64,000 nucleotides of DNA from Actinomycetota bacterium. Lineage in GTDB: Bacteria; Actinomycetota; Actinomycetes; Actinomycetales; Dermatophilaceae. The DNA lies in contig JAIUNK010000006.1 of assembly GCA_020161845.1 (NCBI GenBank), positions 102,146 to 166,145 of the forward strand. Direction: 5' to 3'. The stretch's first letter is position 1; each line of letters starts with the position of its first letter. Both the position numbers and the translations under genes were made by a program. Under the pieces are notes generated by a model. The model did not search any database and had not been told where the DNA came from. It saw only the letters and a program-made list of their open reading frames with translations. Of this stretch, positions 1 through 8,210 are shown piece after piece.

Positions 1-138
1 CTGCAGGGCAAGGCCAATGCGACCCCGACCACGCTCGTGCTGGACCGGCAGGGCCGGATCGCGGCGCGCGTCACCGGGGCCGTGACCAGTGAGTCCACGC
101 TGGTCGGACTCATCGAGGACGTCCTGGCGGAGTCCTGA
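1..138 (+). CDS. TlpA/ResA-like thioredoxin-fold protein, C-terminal end (partial)
   Basis: Only the last 45 codons are present, open from base 1. The readable end (TPTTLVLDRQGRIAARVTG, then a short helix) is the typical C-terminus of TlpA/ResA thioredoxins, with the cis-proline region TPTT followed by a strand and helix. These extracytoplasmic proteins reduce apocytochrome c cysteines before heme attachment. The stop codon overlaps the ccdA start by one base (TGATG), so the two are probably translated together. The identification rests on this fragment plus the ccdA-resB-ccsB neighbours; the CXXC motif lies outside the window. Confidence 0.75.
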   Translation: MQGKANATPTTLVLDRQGRIAARVTGAVTSESTLVGLIEDVLAES

Positions 139-920
139 TGGGTGGGCTGGCGCCGATGCCGCTGGAGGTTTCCACGACCCTGGTCGACGGGAACCTCCTG
201 CTGGCCGGCCTGATCGCGGCCGCGGCCGGGATCGTCTCGTTCGCCAGCCCGTGCGTGCTGCCGCTGGTGCCGGGGTTCCTCGGATATGTCACGGGGTTGT
301 CCGGGGGCGGGGCGCGGGACGGGTACGCCGTGGCGCCGGGACGCCGGCGGGTGCTGACCGGCGCGGCCCTGTTCGTGCTGGGCTTCTCCGCGGTGTTCCT
401 GTCCGGGATCCTGCTGGCCACGGCGCTGGGGATGGCGTTGCGGGAGCATTACCGCGCGGTCTCGATCGTCGGCGGGGTCGTCGTCATCGCGTTGGCGCTG
501 GTGTTTCTCGGGGTGGGCGCCCAGGGGAGTTGGGCGCCCCGGTGGCGGCCCGCGGTCGGGCTGGCGGGAGCCCCGCTGCTGGGGATCGTGTTCGCGGTGG
601 GTTGGGCGCCGTGCATGGGCCCCACCCTCGGGGTGATCATGACGCTGGCCACGACGACCGGCGGCGGCTCGGTGGGGCGGGGGGCCGCGCTGGGCGCCGC
701 GTACTGCCTGGGCCTGGGCTTGCCGTTTCTGCTGGTTGCGGCCGGGTTCTCGTGGGCGACGCGGGCGTCGGGATGGCTACGGCGACACCATCGCGGGCTG
801 CAGCTCTTCGGCGGGGCGCTGCTGCTGGCCGTCGGGGTGCTGCTGGTGACCGGCCTGTGGGACACCGTGGTGTTCTGGTTGCAGGCGCACCTGATCGGGG
901 GCTACGTCACCCCGTTGTAG
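138..920 (+). CDS. ccdA: Cytochrome c biogenesis protein CcdA
   Basis: A 260-residue polytopic membrane protein of the CcdA/DsbD family, which passes electrons from cytoplasmic thioredoxin to periplasmic-side TlpA/ResA. The first membrane segment carries SFASPCVLPLVPGFLGY near residue 35, and a later segment carries the second conserved cysteine in VGWAPCMGPTLG (about residue 157). These are the paired redox cysteines of the family. About six hydrophobic segments are visible. The start is the ATG that overlaps the upstream stop. The gene sits in the order resA-like, ccdA, resB, ccsB expected for System II cytochrome c maturation, but a VapBC pair interrupts the order just downstream. Confidence 0.93.
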   Translation: MGGLAPMPLEVSTTLVDGNLLLAGLIAAAAGIVSFASPCVLPLVPGFLGYVTGLSGGGARDGYAVAPGRRRVLTGAALFVLGFSAVFLSGILLATALGMALREHYRAVSIVGGVVVIALALVFLGVGAQGSWAPRWRPAVGLAGAPLLGIVFAVGWAPCMGPTLGVIMTLATTTGGGSVGRGAALGAAYCLGLGLPFLLVAAGFSWATRASGWLRRHHRGLQLFGGALLLAVGVLLVTGLWDTVVFWLQAHLIGGYVTPL

Positions 921-1323
921 GCGATTCGGGCTGGTCCACTGCCACGCCTGCGATGCGGGCGAGCCGGTCGAGGTCTTGGTCCGCGTGCAGCAGGGTGGCG
1001 GACGTGCGCCAGGCCACCGCCGCGATGAGGCAGTCGATCAGCCCGCGCGGGGTGACGCCCTGGCGGCGGCACCGGCGATACAACGTGGCCGCCGTGGCGA
1101 AGTCGGCGGCGGGCTCCAGCGGGAGCAGCGCGAACCGGCCAAGCAGGCGGCGCAGGTCCCGCTCGCGGGCGTCGGAGCGGGCTCCCGCCAGGACCTCCAT
1201 GACGACGGGTTCGGTGGTCGCGATGGGGCCGTCCATGCCGATCAGCTCGGTGAGCCGACGGTCGACGGGGCTGCCGGTGGCACGGTCGTATTCCACCCAG
1301 GCCGAGGTGTCGACCAGGATCAT
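907..1323 (-). CDS. vapC: VapC-family PIN-domain toxin
   Basis: A 138-residue single PIN domain, the usual VapC length. The expected acidic metal-binding residues are visible: Asp5 (MILVDTSAWVE), Glu43 (TEPVVMEVLAG), Asp97 (GLIDCLIAAVA) and Asp115/Asp117 (HADQDLDRLA). VapC toxins are Mg-dependent ribonucleases, often cleaving tRNA, and are held inactive by VapB. The gene overlaps its antitoxin by 4 nt (ATGA) and its 3' end overlaps the convergent ccdA end by 14 nt. The RNA target cannot be predicted from the sequence. Confidence 0.92.
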   Translation of the reverse strand: MILVDTSAWVEYDRATGSPVDRRLTELIGMDGPIATTEPVVMEVLAGARSDARERDLRRLLGRFALLPLEPAADFATAATLYRRCRRQGVTPRGLIDCLIAAVAWRTSATLLHADQDLDRLARIAGVAVDQPESPTTG

Positions 1324-1526
1324 GCCGGGGCGTCGAGAGGCACGTCAGCAATGACATCGAAGGCCTGCGCGCCCCGCATGGCCAGCGCCTCCGCACGGCT
1401 CATCGGTTGCCCGGCGAGGGTTCGTAGGGCCAGGTCGACGGCCTCTGTCTTGGTCCGCAGCCCATAGCGAGCCATGATGGCGCGGACGTGCTCGTCATCG
1501 ATCTCGATGTTGGTCCGCGTGCGCAT
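1320..1526 (-). CDS. vapB: VapB-family antitoxin
   Basis: A 68-residue protein beginning MRTRTNIEIDDEHVRAIMAR and continuing with RTKTEAVDLALRTLAG. This matches the VapB (PF09957-type) N-terminal DNA-binding strand-helix region, followed by a toxin-binding tail. The start is the ATG at 1526; the reading frame is open much further upstream but only this start gives family length. It is preceded by a -10 box six bases upstream, implying a leaderless mRNA. It overlaps vapC by 4 nt. It probably autorepresses the operon, as is usual for VapB. Confidence 0.9.
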   Translation of the reverse strand: MRTRTNIEIDDEHVRAIMARYGLRTKTEAVDLALRTLAGQPMSRAEALAMRGAQAFDVIADVPLDAPA

Positions 1527-1532
1527 ACACCA

Positions 1533-1538
1533 ATCGTA
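1533..1538 (-). promoter_or_regulatory. -10 box of vapBC (leaderless)
   Basis: On the minus strand TACGAT is followed by six bases (TGGTGT) and then the vapB ATG. Direct repeats of GTGTA flank the box, a plausible VapB contact site. Confidence 0.55.
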
Positions 1539-1654
1539 CACGCGCCCTGCGCCGAGCCGCGCGGAGCTCCGATCGGGGTCCCCGGCGGGGAGCCCGCGCC
1601 GCCCGGGCGCACTGAAGGAACCGTCCAGGTCCATGTGGCAGGCTGGGCGGCGCC

Positions 1655-3322
1655 ATGACCGAGACCACTGAAGCCATGCGCTCCGACCTGGGCAGCGGCA
1701 TGCCCCGGCTGGGTCCCGTGGGCTGGCTGCGGTGGGCGTGGCGGCAGCTGACGAGCATGCGGACGGCGTTGTTCCTGCTACTCCTGGTCGCCGTCGCGGC
1801 CGTGCCGGGCTCGATCTTCCCGCAGCGCAACCTCGACGCAGGCCGGGTCGAGGACTGGATCGCCGACCATCCCGGTGTCGCGCCGGTGCTCGACCGGATC
1901 GGTATGTTCGACGTGTTCTCCTCGCCGTGGTTCTCGGCGATCTATCTGCTGCTGATGGCCTCCCTGGTCGGCTGCATCGTGCCGCGCACCCGCCAGCACC
2001 TGCGTGAACTGCGGGGTCGGCCACCCCGGGCGCCGCGGCGGTTGGATCGGCTGCCCAGCCACGCCGAGACGGTCGTGACCGGCACCCCGGACGACGTACT
2101 GGCCGCCGCCCGCGCCGCTCTCGGCCGTCGCTACCGGTTCCGCGGCGAGGACGCTGGATCCGACGCGGCCGCACGACCCGCCGACGCGCCCCAGACCGGG
2201 GAACGTGTGCTCTCCGCCGAGACCGGGCAGCTGCGTGAGACCGGCAATCTCGTCTTCCACGTCGCCCTGCTCGCGCTGATCGGGGCGCTGGCCTGGGGGC
2301 ACCTGGTCGGCTGGCGGGCCGACCGGATCGTCCCGGTGGGGCAGTCGTTCGCGAACACCGTGGCGGGCTACGACACGTTCAACCCCGGCCCGTGGGTGGA
2401 CGCCTCGAGCCTGCAGCCGTTCACGGTGCGCTTCGACGCCCTCGACGTACGGTTCGAGTCCGACCCCCGCGCCGCCCAGCAGGTCGGCGCCCCGCGCGAC
2501 TTCCGCGCCCAGACCACCGTGACGCAGCGGCCTGGCGCCGTTCCGGAGCAGCGGGTGCTCGCCGTGAACCAGCCGCTCGGCTTCGGCGGCACCCAGGTCT
2601 ACCTGCTCGGCAACGGCTACGCCCCGACCATCACGGTGCGCGACGCCGCCGGCACGGTGCTCTTCCGGGAGCAGGTGCCGTTCCTGCCGCAGGACAACAT
2701 GTACACCTCGCTGGGTGCCGTGAAGGTGCCCGCCGCGCAGCCGACGCAGCTGGGGTTCGTGGGGTTGTTCCTGCCCACGGCCGGTACGGCGGCCGATGGC
2801 GGGCTGATCTCGACCTTCCCCGACCTGTCCAATCCGGCGCTGGTGCTGGCGGCGTACGAGGGTGACCTGTTCCCCGGCGGCCGACCGCAGAACGTCTACG
2901 CCCTGGACACCGCCCGGATGACCCAGCTCAAGGACGAGGCGGGCCAGCCGGTGCGGCTCACGCTCGCGCCGGGACAGAGCGCGCAGCTGCCGGGGGGGCG
3001 GGGGAGCGTGACATTTGAGCGCACCGACCGTTGGGCGGGCATCTCCACGCGCTACGACCCGGCCCGGCCGCTCGCGCTGGCCGCCGCGTTGACCTCGGCG
3101 CTCGGTCTGGTCGCGTCGCTGCTGATCCGGCGACGGCGGGTGTTCGTGCGGGTCAGCCCAGCCGAGCCGGCCCCGGACGGGGCGCCGCGCAGCCGGGTGG
3201 CGATCGGCGCGCTGGCGCGCAACGAGGACGCGGGCCTGGACGAGGCCGTCCGGCGCCTGGTGCGGCGCCTTGGGGGGGATTCGCCGGCGACCGGCGCCAG
3301 CGATGTCGGCCGGGCGGGATAG
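1655..3322 (+). CDS. resB: ResB-like cytochrome c biogenesis protein
   Basis: A 555-residue protein matching the ResB/Ccs1 family. An N-terminal membrane segment begins at MRTALFLLLLVAVAAVPGSI (about residue 36), with a second after a short loop (WFSAIYLLLMASLVGCIVPR), a third around residue 200 (NLVFHVALLALIGALAWGHL), a large extracytoplasmic domain, and a last segment near residue 475. ResB works with CcsB/ResC to move heme across the membrane and attach it to apocytochrome c (System II). Length and topology fit. It is followed after 33 nt by ccsB. An upstream CAGGCT lies ten bases before the ATG, further than the usual leaderless spacing here. Confidence 0.93.
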   Translation: MTETTEAMRSDLGSGMPRLGPVGWLRWAWRQLTSMRTALFLLLLVAVAAVPGSIFPQRNLDAGRVEDWIADHPGVAPVLDRIGMFDVFSSPWFSAIYLLLMASLVGCIVPRTRQHLRELRGRPPRAPRRLDRLPSHAETVVTGTPDDVLAAARAALGRRYRFRGEDAGSDAAARPADAPQTGERVLSAETGQLRETGNLVFHVALLALIGALAWGHLVGWRADRIVPVGQSFANTVAGYDTFNPGPWVDASSLQPFTVRFDALDVRFESDPRAAQQVGAPRDFRAQTTVTQRPGAVPEQRVLAVNQPLGFGGTQVYLLGNGYAPTITVRDAAGTVLFREQVPFLPQDNMYTSLGAVKVPAAQPTQLGFVGLFLPTAGTAADGGLISTFPDLSNPALVLAAYEGDLFPGGRPQNVYALDTARMTQLKDEAGQPVRLTLAPGQSAQLPGGRGSVTFERTDRWAGISTRYDPARPLALAAALTSALGLVASLLIRRRRVFVRVSPAEPAPDGAPRSRVAIGALARNEDAGLDEAVRRLVRRLGGDSPATGASDVGRAG

Positions 3323-3355
3323 GCTGCCGGAAAGCCGCAGCACCCTCGATGTGTC

Positions 3356-4444
3356 GTGGATGGGGCCATGCCGAACCTTCAGCTCGCGTATTACGCCAAC
3401 CTCGCGCTCTATGGCGCCATGGTGGTGCTCGCCATTGCGATGCTCGCCTTCGCGGTCTACGTCGCGTTCGCCGAGCGGCCCACCCGGCGCGGCGCGGCGG
3501 TCGCAGCGGCTCGCGCCGACGCCCCCGCGCTGGTGGGGGTGGGGGTCGGGGGCGGATCGGGTCGCCCGGATCGTACGCCGGGGCTGGGGCGCCGCCTGGT
3601 GCCGACCGACGACCCCGCCACGTTCAGCGGCGGGGCCGACCCGGGCAAGCCGACGGCGCCGGGGAATCGCTCTGGCGCTCCGACCCGAGGCGCTAAGGCC
3701 GGGCAGCTGGGGATGACCCTGACCTGGCTCGCGGTGATGCTGCTCGTGGTCTCGGTCGTGGCGCGCGGCATCGCGGTGCGGCGGGTGCCGGTGGCCAACA
3801 TGTTCGAGTTCGCCACCTTTGGGGCGATGCTGGCGCTGGGGCTCTATCTGGCCCTGGCGATGCGGCGGCCGCTGCGCTGGCTGGGGCTCTTCGTGGTCAC
3901 CCCGGTGCTGCTCGTGCTGGGCCTGGCGCTGACCGTGTGGTATTCGCCGGCCGCCGAGCTGCTGCCCTCGTTGCAGAGCCTGTGGCTGGCCATTCACGTG
4001 CCGATCGCGACCCTGTCGGTGGCCATGTTCACCGTCGCGTTCAGCGTGCTGCTGCTGCAGCTGGCCCGCGAACGCCACGACGCCCGGGTGGCCGCCGGGG
4101 AGGCGAAGGCCAGCTTCCTGGACACCCTCCCGGGTGCCGCCACGCTGGACCGGATCGCCTACGGCCTGCACATCGTCGCGTTCCCGCTGTGGACCTTCTC
4201 GCTGATCGCCGGCGCGATCTGGGCCCAGCAGGCGTGGGGGTCCTATTGGAACTGGGACCCCAAGGAGACCTGGACCTTCGTCATCTGGGTGATCTACGCG
4301 GCCTACCTGCACGCCCGCGCGACCAGCGGGTGGAGCCGCCGGACCGGCAACATCCTGGCCTGCGTCGGCTATCTCGCCATCGTGGTCAATTTCGCCGTCG
4401 TCAATGTGTATTTCGTTGGCCAACACTCCTATTCGGGACTGTGA
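3356..4444 (+). CDS. ccsB: CcsB/ResC heme-handling cytochrome c synthase subunit
   Basis: A multi-pass membrane protein of 362 residues with the diagnostic tryptophan-rich heme motif WGSYWNWDPKETW near residue 295 and conserved His residues in neighbouring loops (IHVPIATLS, LHIVAFPLW). It forms the System II heme lyase with ResB. A Gly/Pro/Ala-rich cytoplasmic insert of about 80 residues separates the first membrane segment from the rest, a common actinobacterial variant. The start could be GTG 3356 or ATG 3368 (MPNLQLAYYANLA); no clear ribosome site decides. The next gene starts one base after its stop. Confidence 0.93.
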   Translation: MDGAMPNLQLAYYANLALYGAMVVLAIAMLAFAVYVAFAERPTRRGAAVAAARADAPALVGVGVGGGSGRPDRTPGLGRRLVPTDDPATFSGGADPGKPTAPGNRSGAPTRGAKAGQLGMTLTWLAVMLLVVSVVARGIAVRRVPVANMFEFATFGAMLALGLYLALAMRRPLRWLGLFVVTPVLLVLGLALTVWYSPAAELLPSLQSLWLAIHVPIATLSVAMFTVAFSVLLLQLARERHDARVAAGEAKASFLDTLPGAATLDRIAYGLHIVAFPLWTFSLIAGAIWAQQAWGSYWNWDPKETWTFVIWVIYAAYLHARATSGWSRRTGNILACVGYLAIVVNFAVVNVYFVGQHSYSGL

Positions 4445-4445
4445 C

Positions 4446-4790
4446 ATGTTCTCTGGTTTCGTTCGTTACACGATCCTGCGGCTGCTCGCCTTCTTCGTCT
4501 GTCTGTTGTTGCTCTCCCTCATCCCGTGGATGCGGGAGAACGTCCTGGTCCTGGTCCTGATCGCGGCGACGGTGTCCATGGTGATCTCGCTGGTCTTCCT
4601 CAACGGTCCGCGCGAGCAGCTCAGCGAGCAGCTCGCCGAGCGCATCGAGCACCGTCTGGAACACAAGCAGGCCGCCCACGACAAGCGTCATCCCGGCCAG
4701 CACCGGGCCGCTGACGAGCACATCGAGGACGCGGAGGCCGCCCAGTCGGGCCAGTCCGGCCAGGGCGCGGCGAACGAGCAATACCGCTGA
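4446..4790 (+). CDS. DUF4229-type small membrane protein
   Basis: A 114-residue protein with two hydrophobic segments (LLAFFVCLLLLSLIPWM and VLVLVLIAATVSMVISLVFL) followed by REQLSEQLAERIEHRLE and a hydrophilic tail rich in Gln, His and Ala. This fits the actinobacterial DUF4229 family, which has no assigned biochemical function. The ATG follows the ccsB stop by one base, so it is very likely co-transcribed and translationally coupled, but that position alone does not show a role in cytochrome assembly. Confidence 0.75.
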   Translation: MFSGFVRYTILRLLAFFVCLLLLSLIPWMRENVLVLVLIAATVSMVISLVFLNGPREQLSEQLAERIEHRLEHKQAAHDKRHPGQHRAADEHIEDAEAAQSGQSGQGAANEQYR

Positions 4791-4799
4791 GCCGTTGAC

Positions 4800-4837
4800 T
4801 GTGGCAAAGGGCGGTGCCGGCACCGCTCTTCGCCACA
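4800..4837 (+). terminator. Hairpin terminator after ccsB operon
   Basis: Arms TGTGGCAAAGGGCGGTGC and GCACCGCTCTTCGCCACA pair at 16 of 18 positions around a CG centre. There is no T-tract, as is common in high-GC actinobacteria. It lies just after the DUF4229 stop. Confidence 0.75.
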
Positions 4838-4922
4838 GCTAAGGGGCCGAGCCTCGCGGCGGTGTGGGAGCGGTCGCCTGGCGGGGCTCGGCAGTTGTGG
4901 GGCGGCCGGCTCGGGCGGCCTC

Positions 4923-4928
4923 TAGGCT
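4923..4928 (+). promoter_or_regulatory. -10 box of alpha/beta hydrolase gene (leaderless)
   Basis: TAGGCT ends eight bases before the ATG at 4937, and no Shine-Dalgarno sequence is present. Confidence 0.5.
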
Positions 4929-4936
4929 TGGCGCCT

Positions 4937-6046
4937 ATGAGCCTGTCGCCTGTCGCCGCCGAACACCTCCTGGACGGGATCCAAGCCGTCGACATCGCCA
5001 CCACGCGGCTGCGGACGCGCGTGCTGACCAGGGCCGATGATGACCCGTCAGGCCGCCCGCTGGTGCTGGTGCACGGCAACGCCTCCAGCTCACTGTTCTG
5101 GCAGCGGCTGATGCTGGCCCTGCCGGGGAACCTGCGGCCGCTCGCGGTCGATCTGCGCGGCTTCGGCGAGAGCGAAGCGGCCCCGATCGACGCCACTCGC
5201 GGCCTGCGCGACCACGCGGACGACCTGATCGCGCTGCTGGACGCGCTGGGCCTGGACCGGGCCGACCTGGTGGGCTGGTCGATGGGCGGTGGCGTGATCG
5301 CCCGGCTGGCGGCCGACTCGCCCGAGCGGGTCCGCAGCCTGACGCTGCAGGCGCCGATCGCGCCGTACGGGTTCGGCTGCACCATCGACGCGGCCGGCAC
5401 GTTGGGCTATGCCGACGCGGCCGGGACTGGCGGCGGCGGGGCCAACCCGCGGCTCATCGAACTCATCACGGCCGGTTCCGGCGAGGGGACCGGAACCCGC
5501 GCGGAGCCGGAGGCGGCCTCGCCGCGCGCGACGGTCCGGGGCTTCTACGTCGCCCCCCGCGACGAACCCTGGCCCGACGAGGATCTCTGGGTCGCCTCGG
5601 TGCTGACCACCCGCACCGGCCCCGACTTCTACCCCGGCGACGCGACGACCTCGCCGAACTGGCCCGGCTTCGGACCGGGGCCGCGCGGGGTGCTCAACTC
5701 GATGTCGCCGCTGTACTGCCGCTGGGACGACCTCGCCGATCTGCCGGCGTCGGTCACCCGGCCACCCGTGCTGTGGGTCCGCGGCGAGGCCGACGCGATC
5801 GTCGGCGAGCCCTCCGGCCTGGACCTGGCCACCCTCGGCCAGCTCGGTTTCATTCCGGGCTGGCCCGGACTCGACGTACTGCCGCCGCAGCCGATGCTGT
5901 CGCAGACGCGGGCGGTGCTGCAGCGGTACGCCGTAGCGGGCGGGACCTATCGCGAGCTCGCCCTTCCCGGGGTGGGTCATTCGCCGCATCTGGAGGCGCA
6001 GGACCAGGTGCTGGAGGCGCTTCTCGCTCATCTCGCGGCGAGCTGA
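4937..6046 (+). CDS. Alpha/beta-hydrolase fold protein
   Basis: A 369-residue alpha/beta hydrolase. The oxyanion-hole motif LVLVHGNASSS lies near residue 44, the nucleophile elbow GWSMGGG near residue 116, the likely acid in WVRGEADAIVGEP and the catalytic His in LPGVGHSPHLEAQD near the C-terminus. The long region between elbow and acid residue forms an enlarged cap. The substrate cannot be inferred; haloalkane, ester and epoxide substrates all occur in this fold. The start is set at ATG 4937 by the -10 box just upstream; the frame remains open further 5'. Confidence 0.85.
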   Translation: MSLSPVAAEHLLDGIQAVDIATTRLRTRVLTRADDDPSGRPLVLVHGNASSSLFWQRLMLALPGNLRPLAVDLRGFGESEAAPIDATRGLRDHADDLIALLDALGLDRADLVGWSMGGGVIARLAADSPERVRSLTLQAPIAPYGFGCTIDAAGTLGYADAAGTGGGGANPRLIELITAGSGEGTGTRAEPEAASPRATVRGFYVAPRDEPWPDEDLWVASVLTTRTGPDFYPGDATTSPNWPGFGPGPRGVLNSMSPLYCRWDDLADLPASVTRPPVLWVRGEADAIVGEPSGLDLATLGQLGFIPGWPGLDVLPPQPMLSQTRAVLQRYAVAGGTYRELALPGVGHSPHLEAQDQVLEALLAHLAAS

Positions 6047-6086
6047 CCGTTCCGGCGCCAGCTCCCGCACCGCCTCGAGTGCGGCC

Positions 6087-6092
6087 TAGGCT
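6087..6092 (+). promoter_or_regulatory. -10 box of AIM24-family gene (leaderless)
   Basis: TAGGCT followed by seven bases and then the ATG at 6100. Confidence 0.6.
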
Positions 6093-6099
6093 CGGGGAT

Positions 6100-6789
6100 A
6101 TGCAAAGCAATCTCTTCGAGCAGGCCAACATGGAAGTGCAGACGAACCAGCGGTTCGCGCTGCAGAACAGCCAGATGCTGCGGGTGAGCCTCGGCCCCGA
6201 CGTGCTGGCGGTCAAGGGTTCGATGGTCGCCTACCAGGGGCAGATCGAGTTCCAGCACGAGGGCGCCGGGTCGGTCGGCAAGCTGCTGAAGAAGATGATC
6301 GCCCAGGACGACGTACCGCTGATGCGGGTCCGCGGCCAGGGCGAGGTCTTCTTCGCGGCGGCGGGCGGCTACGTCTACCTCATGGACCTCGGCGGCGAGG
6401 GCATCTCGATCAACGGCCGCAACCTGCTGGCCTTCGACGCCGCGCTGGGCTGGGACATCCACCGGGTGCAGGGCGCCGGGATGATGACCGGCGGGATGTT
6501 CAACACGGTGGTGCACGGCCAGGGCACGGTTGCGCTGGCCTCGGTGGGCAGGCCGGTGGTGCTGGACTGCGCGCAGCAACCGACGTACGTCGACATGAAC
6601 TCCTGCGTGGGTTGGTCCGCCAACCTCGTTCCGCAGCTCGTCAACTCGATGAATGTCCGCAGCCTGCTGCGGGGCGGGACCGGGGAGGCCTACCAGTACG
6701 CGTTCCACGGGCCGGGCTTCGTGATCGTGCAGGCTTTCGAGTGGTCGCCGCCCTCGTCATCCGGCGGCGGGGGTGGCTTGTTCGGCTGA
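6100..6789 (+). CDS. AIM24 family protein
   Basis: A 229-residue beta-rich protein with the AIM24/TIGR00266-type pattern: VLAVKGSMVAYQGQIEF early, repeated Gly-centred strands (GQGEVFFAAAGGYVYLMDL, NLLAFDAALGWDI) and a Ser/Gly-rich tail ending in GGGGGLFG. Bacterial members have no firm biochemical role; the yeast namesake is a mitochondrial inner-membrane organisation factor. It appears monocistronic from its own leaderless promoter. The start ATG is fixed by the -10 box seven bases upstream. Confidence 0.85.
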   Translation: MQSNLFEQANMEVQTNQRFALQNSQMLRVSLGPDVLAVKGSMVAYQGQIEFQHEGAGSVGKLLKKMIAQDDVPLMRVRGQGEVFFAAAGGYVYLMDLGGEGISINGRNLLAFDAALGWDIHRVQGAGMMTGGMFNTVVHGQGTVALASVGRPVVLDCAQQPTYVDMNSCVGWSANLVPQLVNSMNVRSLLRGGTGEAYQYAFHGPGFVIVQAFEWSPPSSSGGGGGLFG

Positions 6790-6873
6790 CGGGCGGTTCC
6801 CCCTGCTGCGGGAGGCCACGACGAGATGCCGCGACAACACGGGGCCACCACGACCGCTCACGACCTGCATGTT

Positions 6874-6978
6874 TAGCACCATGGTGCTATCGGGGCAGGT
6901 GACGAACGGTCGGCCTGTGGATATTGCACGGCCAAGCCGACGGCCCGACCCGCTGCGTCGAACCATCCCTGTGGATAA
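6874..6978. promoter_or_regulatory. Intergenic palindrome and two DnaA-box-like sites
   Basis: In the convergent AIM24/glxK gap, TAGCACCATGGTGCTA at 6874-6889 is a perfect 16-base palindrome. TGTGGATAT (6916-6924) and TGTGGATAA (6970-6978) read on the other strand as ATATCCACA and TTATCCACA, the second a perfect match to the E. coli DnaA-box consensus. No origin, dnaA or dnaN is nearby, so function is unproven. Confidence 0.35.
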
Positions 6979-7000
6979 CTCCGGTCGGCCCAGCTCTGGA

Positions 7001-8122
7001 TCAGGCGCCGAAGCGGTCCCGGGCCGCCTGGGCGGCCAGTTCGCGCAGCAGCCGGTCCGCATCGCGCATGCAGACGGCCGGATCCGGCTCGATGTCGACC
7101 AGCTGGTAGATCGCATCGAGCCCGGTCTGCGCGATCTCCTCGGCGGACAGCAGCGCCCGCCCGCACAGCGCAATGACGGGCACCCCCGCGGCCTTCGCCG
7201 CCCGGGCCACGCCCGCCGGCGCCTTCCCCAGCAGGGTCTGCAGATCCAGGGCGCCCTCGCCGGTGACGACCAGGTCCGCGTCGGGCAGCAGCGCGGTGAA
7301 ATCGCCGAGCTCCAGCATGACCTCGATGCCCGGTCGCATCTGCGCACCGAGCACGGCCATCGCCGCATAGCCCACCCCGCCGGCTGCGCCGGCCCCCGGC
7401 CGTTCGGTGTCGTCGCGGCCGGTGGCCCGGGTGACCTTGCTGGCGAAGTTCGTCAGCGCCGCCTCGAGTTCGGCCTGCATGGCGGTGTCGGCGCCCTTCT
7501 GTCGCGCGAAGATCGCCACCGTGCCGCGCTCGCCGAGCAGCGGATTGTTGACATCGCTGGCCAACGTCAGCGTCGTCTGCGCCAGCGCCGGATGCAGCGT
7601 GTGCAACGACAGCGCCGACAACCGGGCCAGCGCCGCACCGCCCGGGGGCAGGTCCTCCCCTTCGTCGTCGAGCAGCCGGGCCCCCAGCGCCTGCAGCATC
7701 CCGGCGCCCCCGTCGGTCGAGGCGCTGCCGCCGATGCCCAGCACGATGTCGCGCACCCCCGCGTCGAGCGCCGCCACCATCACCTCGCCGACGCCGCGGC
7801 TGGAGGCACCCAGGGCGTCGCGACGATCGCCCGCGCGCACGATGCCGCAGGCGTCGGCCATCTCGATGACGGCCTGGTCACCGCGTACGGCGTACGAGGT
7901 CTCCACCGGCTCCCCGAACGGACCCGCCGCGGTCACCGGCACCCGATCGAACCCGCACGACTGCGCCGCGTCCAGCGTCCCATCCCCGCCGTCGGCGATC
8001 AGCGTGGCGCTGACCTGCAGATCCGGCGCCGCGGAGCGCATCCCGGCACTGATCGCTTCCAGCACCTGGGTGCCCGTGAGGGACCCCTTGAACTTGTCGC
8101 AGGCCACCAGGACGCGGGGCAT
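7001..8122 (-). CDS. glxK: Glycerate kinase, GlxK/GarK type
   Basis: A 373-residue protein with the hallmarks of the glycerate kinase type II family (PF02595): N-terminal VLVACDKFKGSLTG, then LIADGGDGTLDA, and the Gly/Ser-rich GIGGSASTDGGAGML near residue 135. It phosphorylates D-glycerate, giving 2- or 3-phosphoglycerate depending on the member, in glyoxylate or glycerate use. A purine-rich ribosome site (AAGGAG) lies four to five bases before the ATG, so this mRNA has a leader. No other glyoxylate genes are adjacent. Confidence 0.93.
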   Translation of the reverse strand: MPRVLVACDKFKGSLTGTQVLEAISAGMRSAAPDLQVSATLIADGGDGTLDAAQSCGFDRVPVTAAGPFGEPVETSYAVRGDQAVIEMADACGIVRAGDRRDALGASSRGVGEVMVAALDAGVRDIVLGIGGSASTDGGAGMLQALGARLLDDEGEDLPPGGAALARLSALSLHTLHPALAQTTLTLASDVNNPLLGERGTVAIFARQKGADTAMQAELEAALTNFASKVTRATGRDDTERPGAGAAGGVGYAAMAVLGAQMRPGIEVMLELGDFTALLPDADLVVTGEGALDLQTLLGKAPAGVARAAKAAGVPVIALCGRALLSAEEIAQTGLDAIYQLVDIEPDPAVCMRDADRLLRELAAQAARDRFGA

Positions 8123-8161
8123 GGCTCTCCTTCGAAGGCGCGGTCGTGGGACGGTACCGAT

Positions 8162-8191
8162 TCTTCCGGCAACCGCGCCGCCGCCGGAAGA
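8162..8191 (-). terminator. Hairpin between menA and glxK
   Basis: TCTTCCGGC and GCCGGAAGA form a perfect 9-bp stem with a 12-base loop, located 19 bases past the menA stop. It probably ends menA transcription. Confidence 0.5.
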
Positions 8192-8210
8192 CTTCGGTCG
8201 AAGTGCCCCC

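Noticed and set aside
1778-4447. Long open frame antisense to resB and ccsB (about 890 codons)
   Set aside because: It mirrors the third-position GC bias of the real genes, is rich in His, Arg, Gln and Gly without domains, and the plus-strand genes have clear motifs.
6916-6978. Chromosomal origin of replication
   Set aside because: Two DnaA-like boxes are too few, and dnaA, dnaN, parAB and an AT-rich unwinding region are missing.
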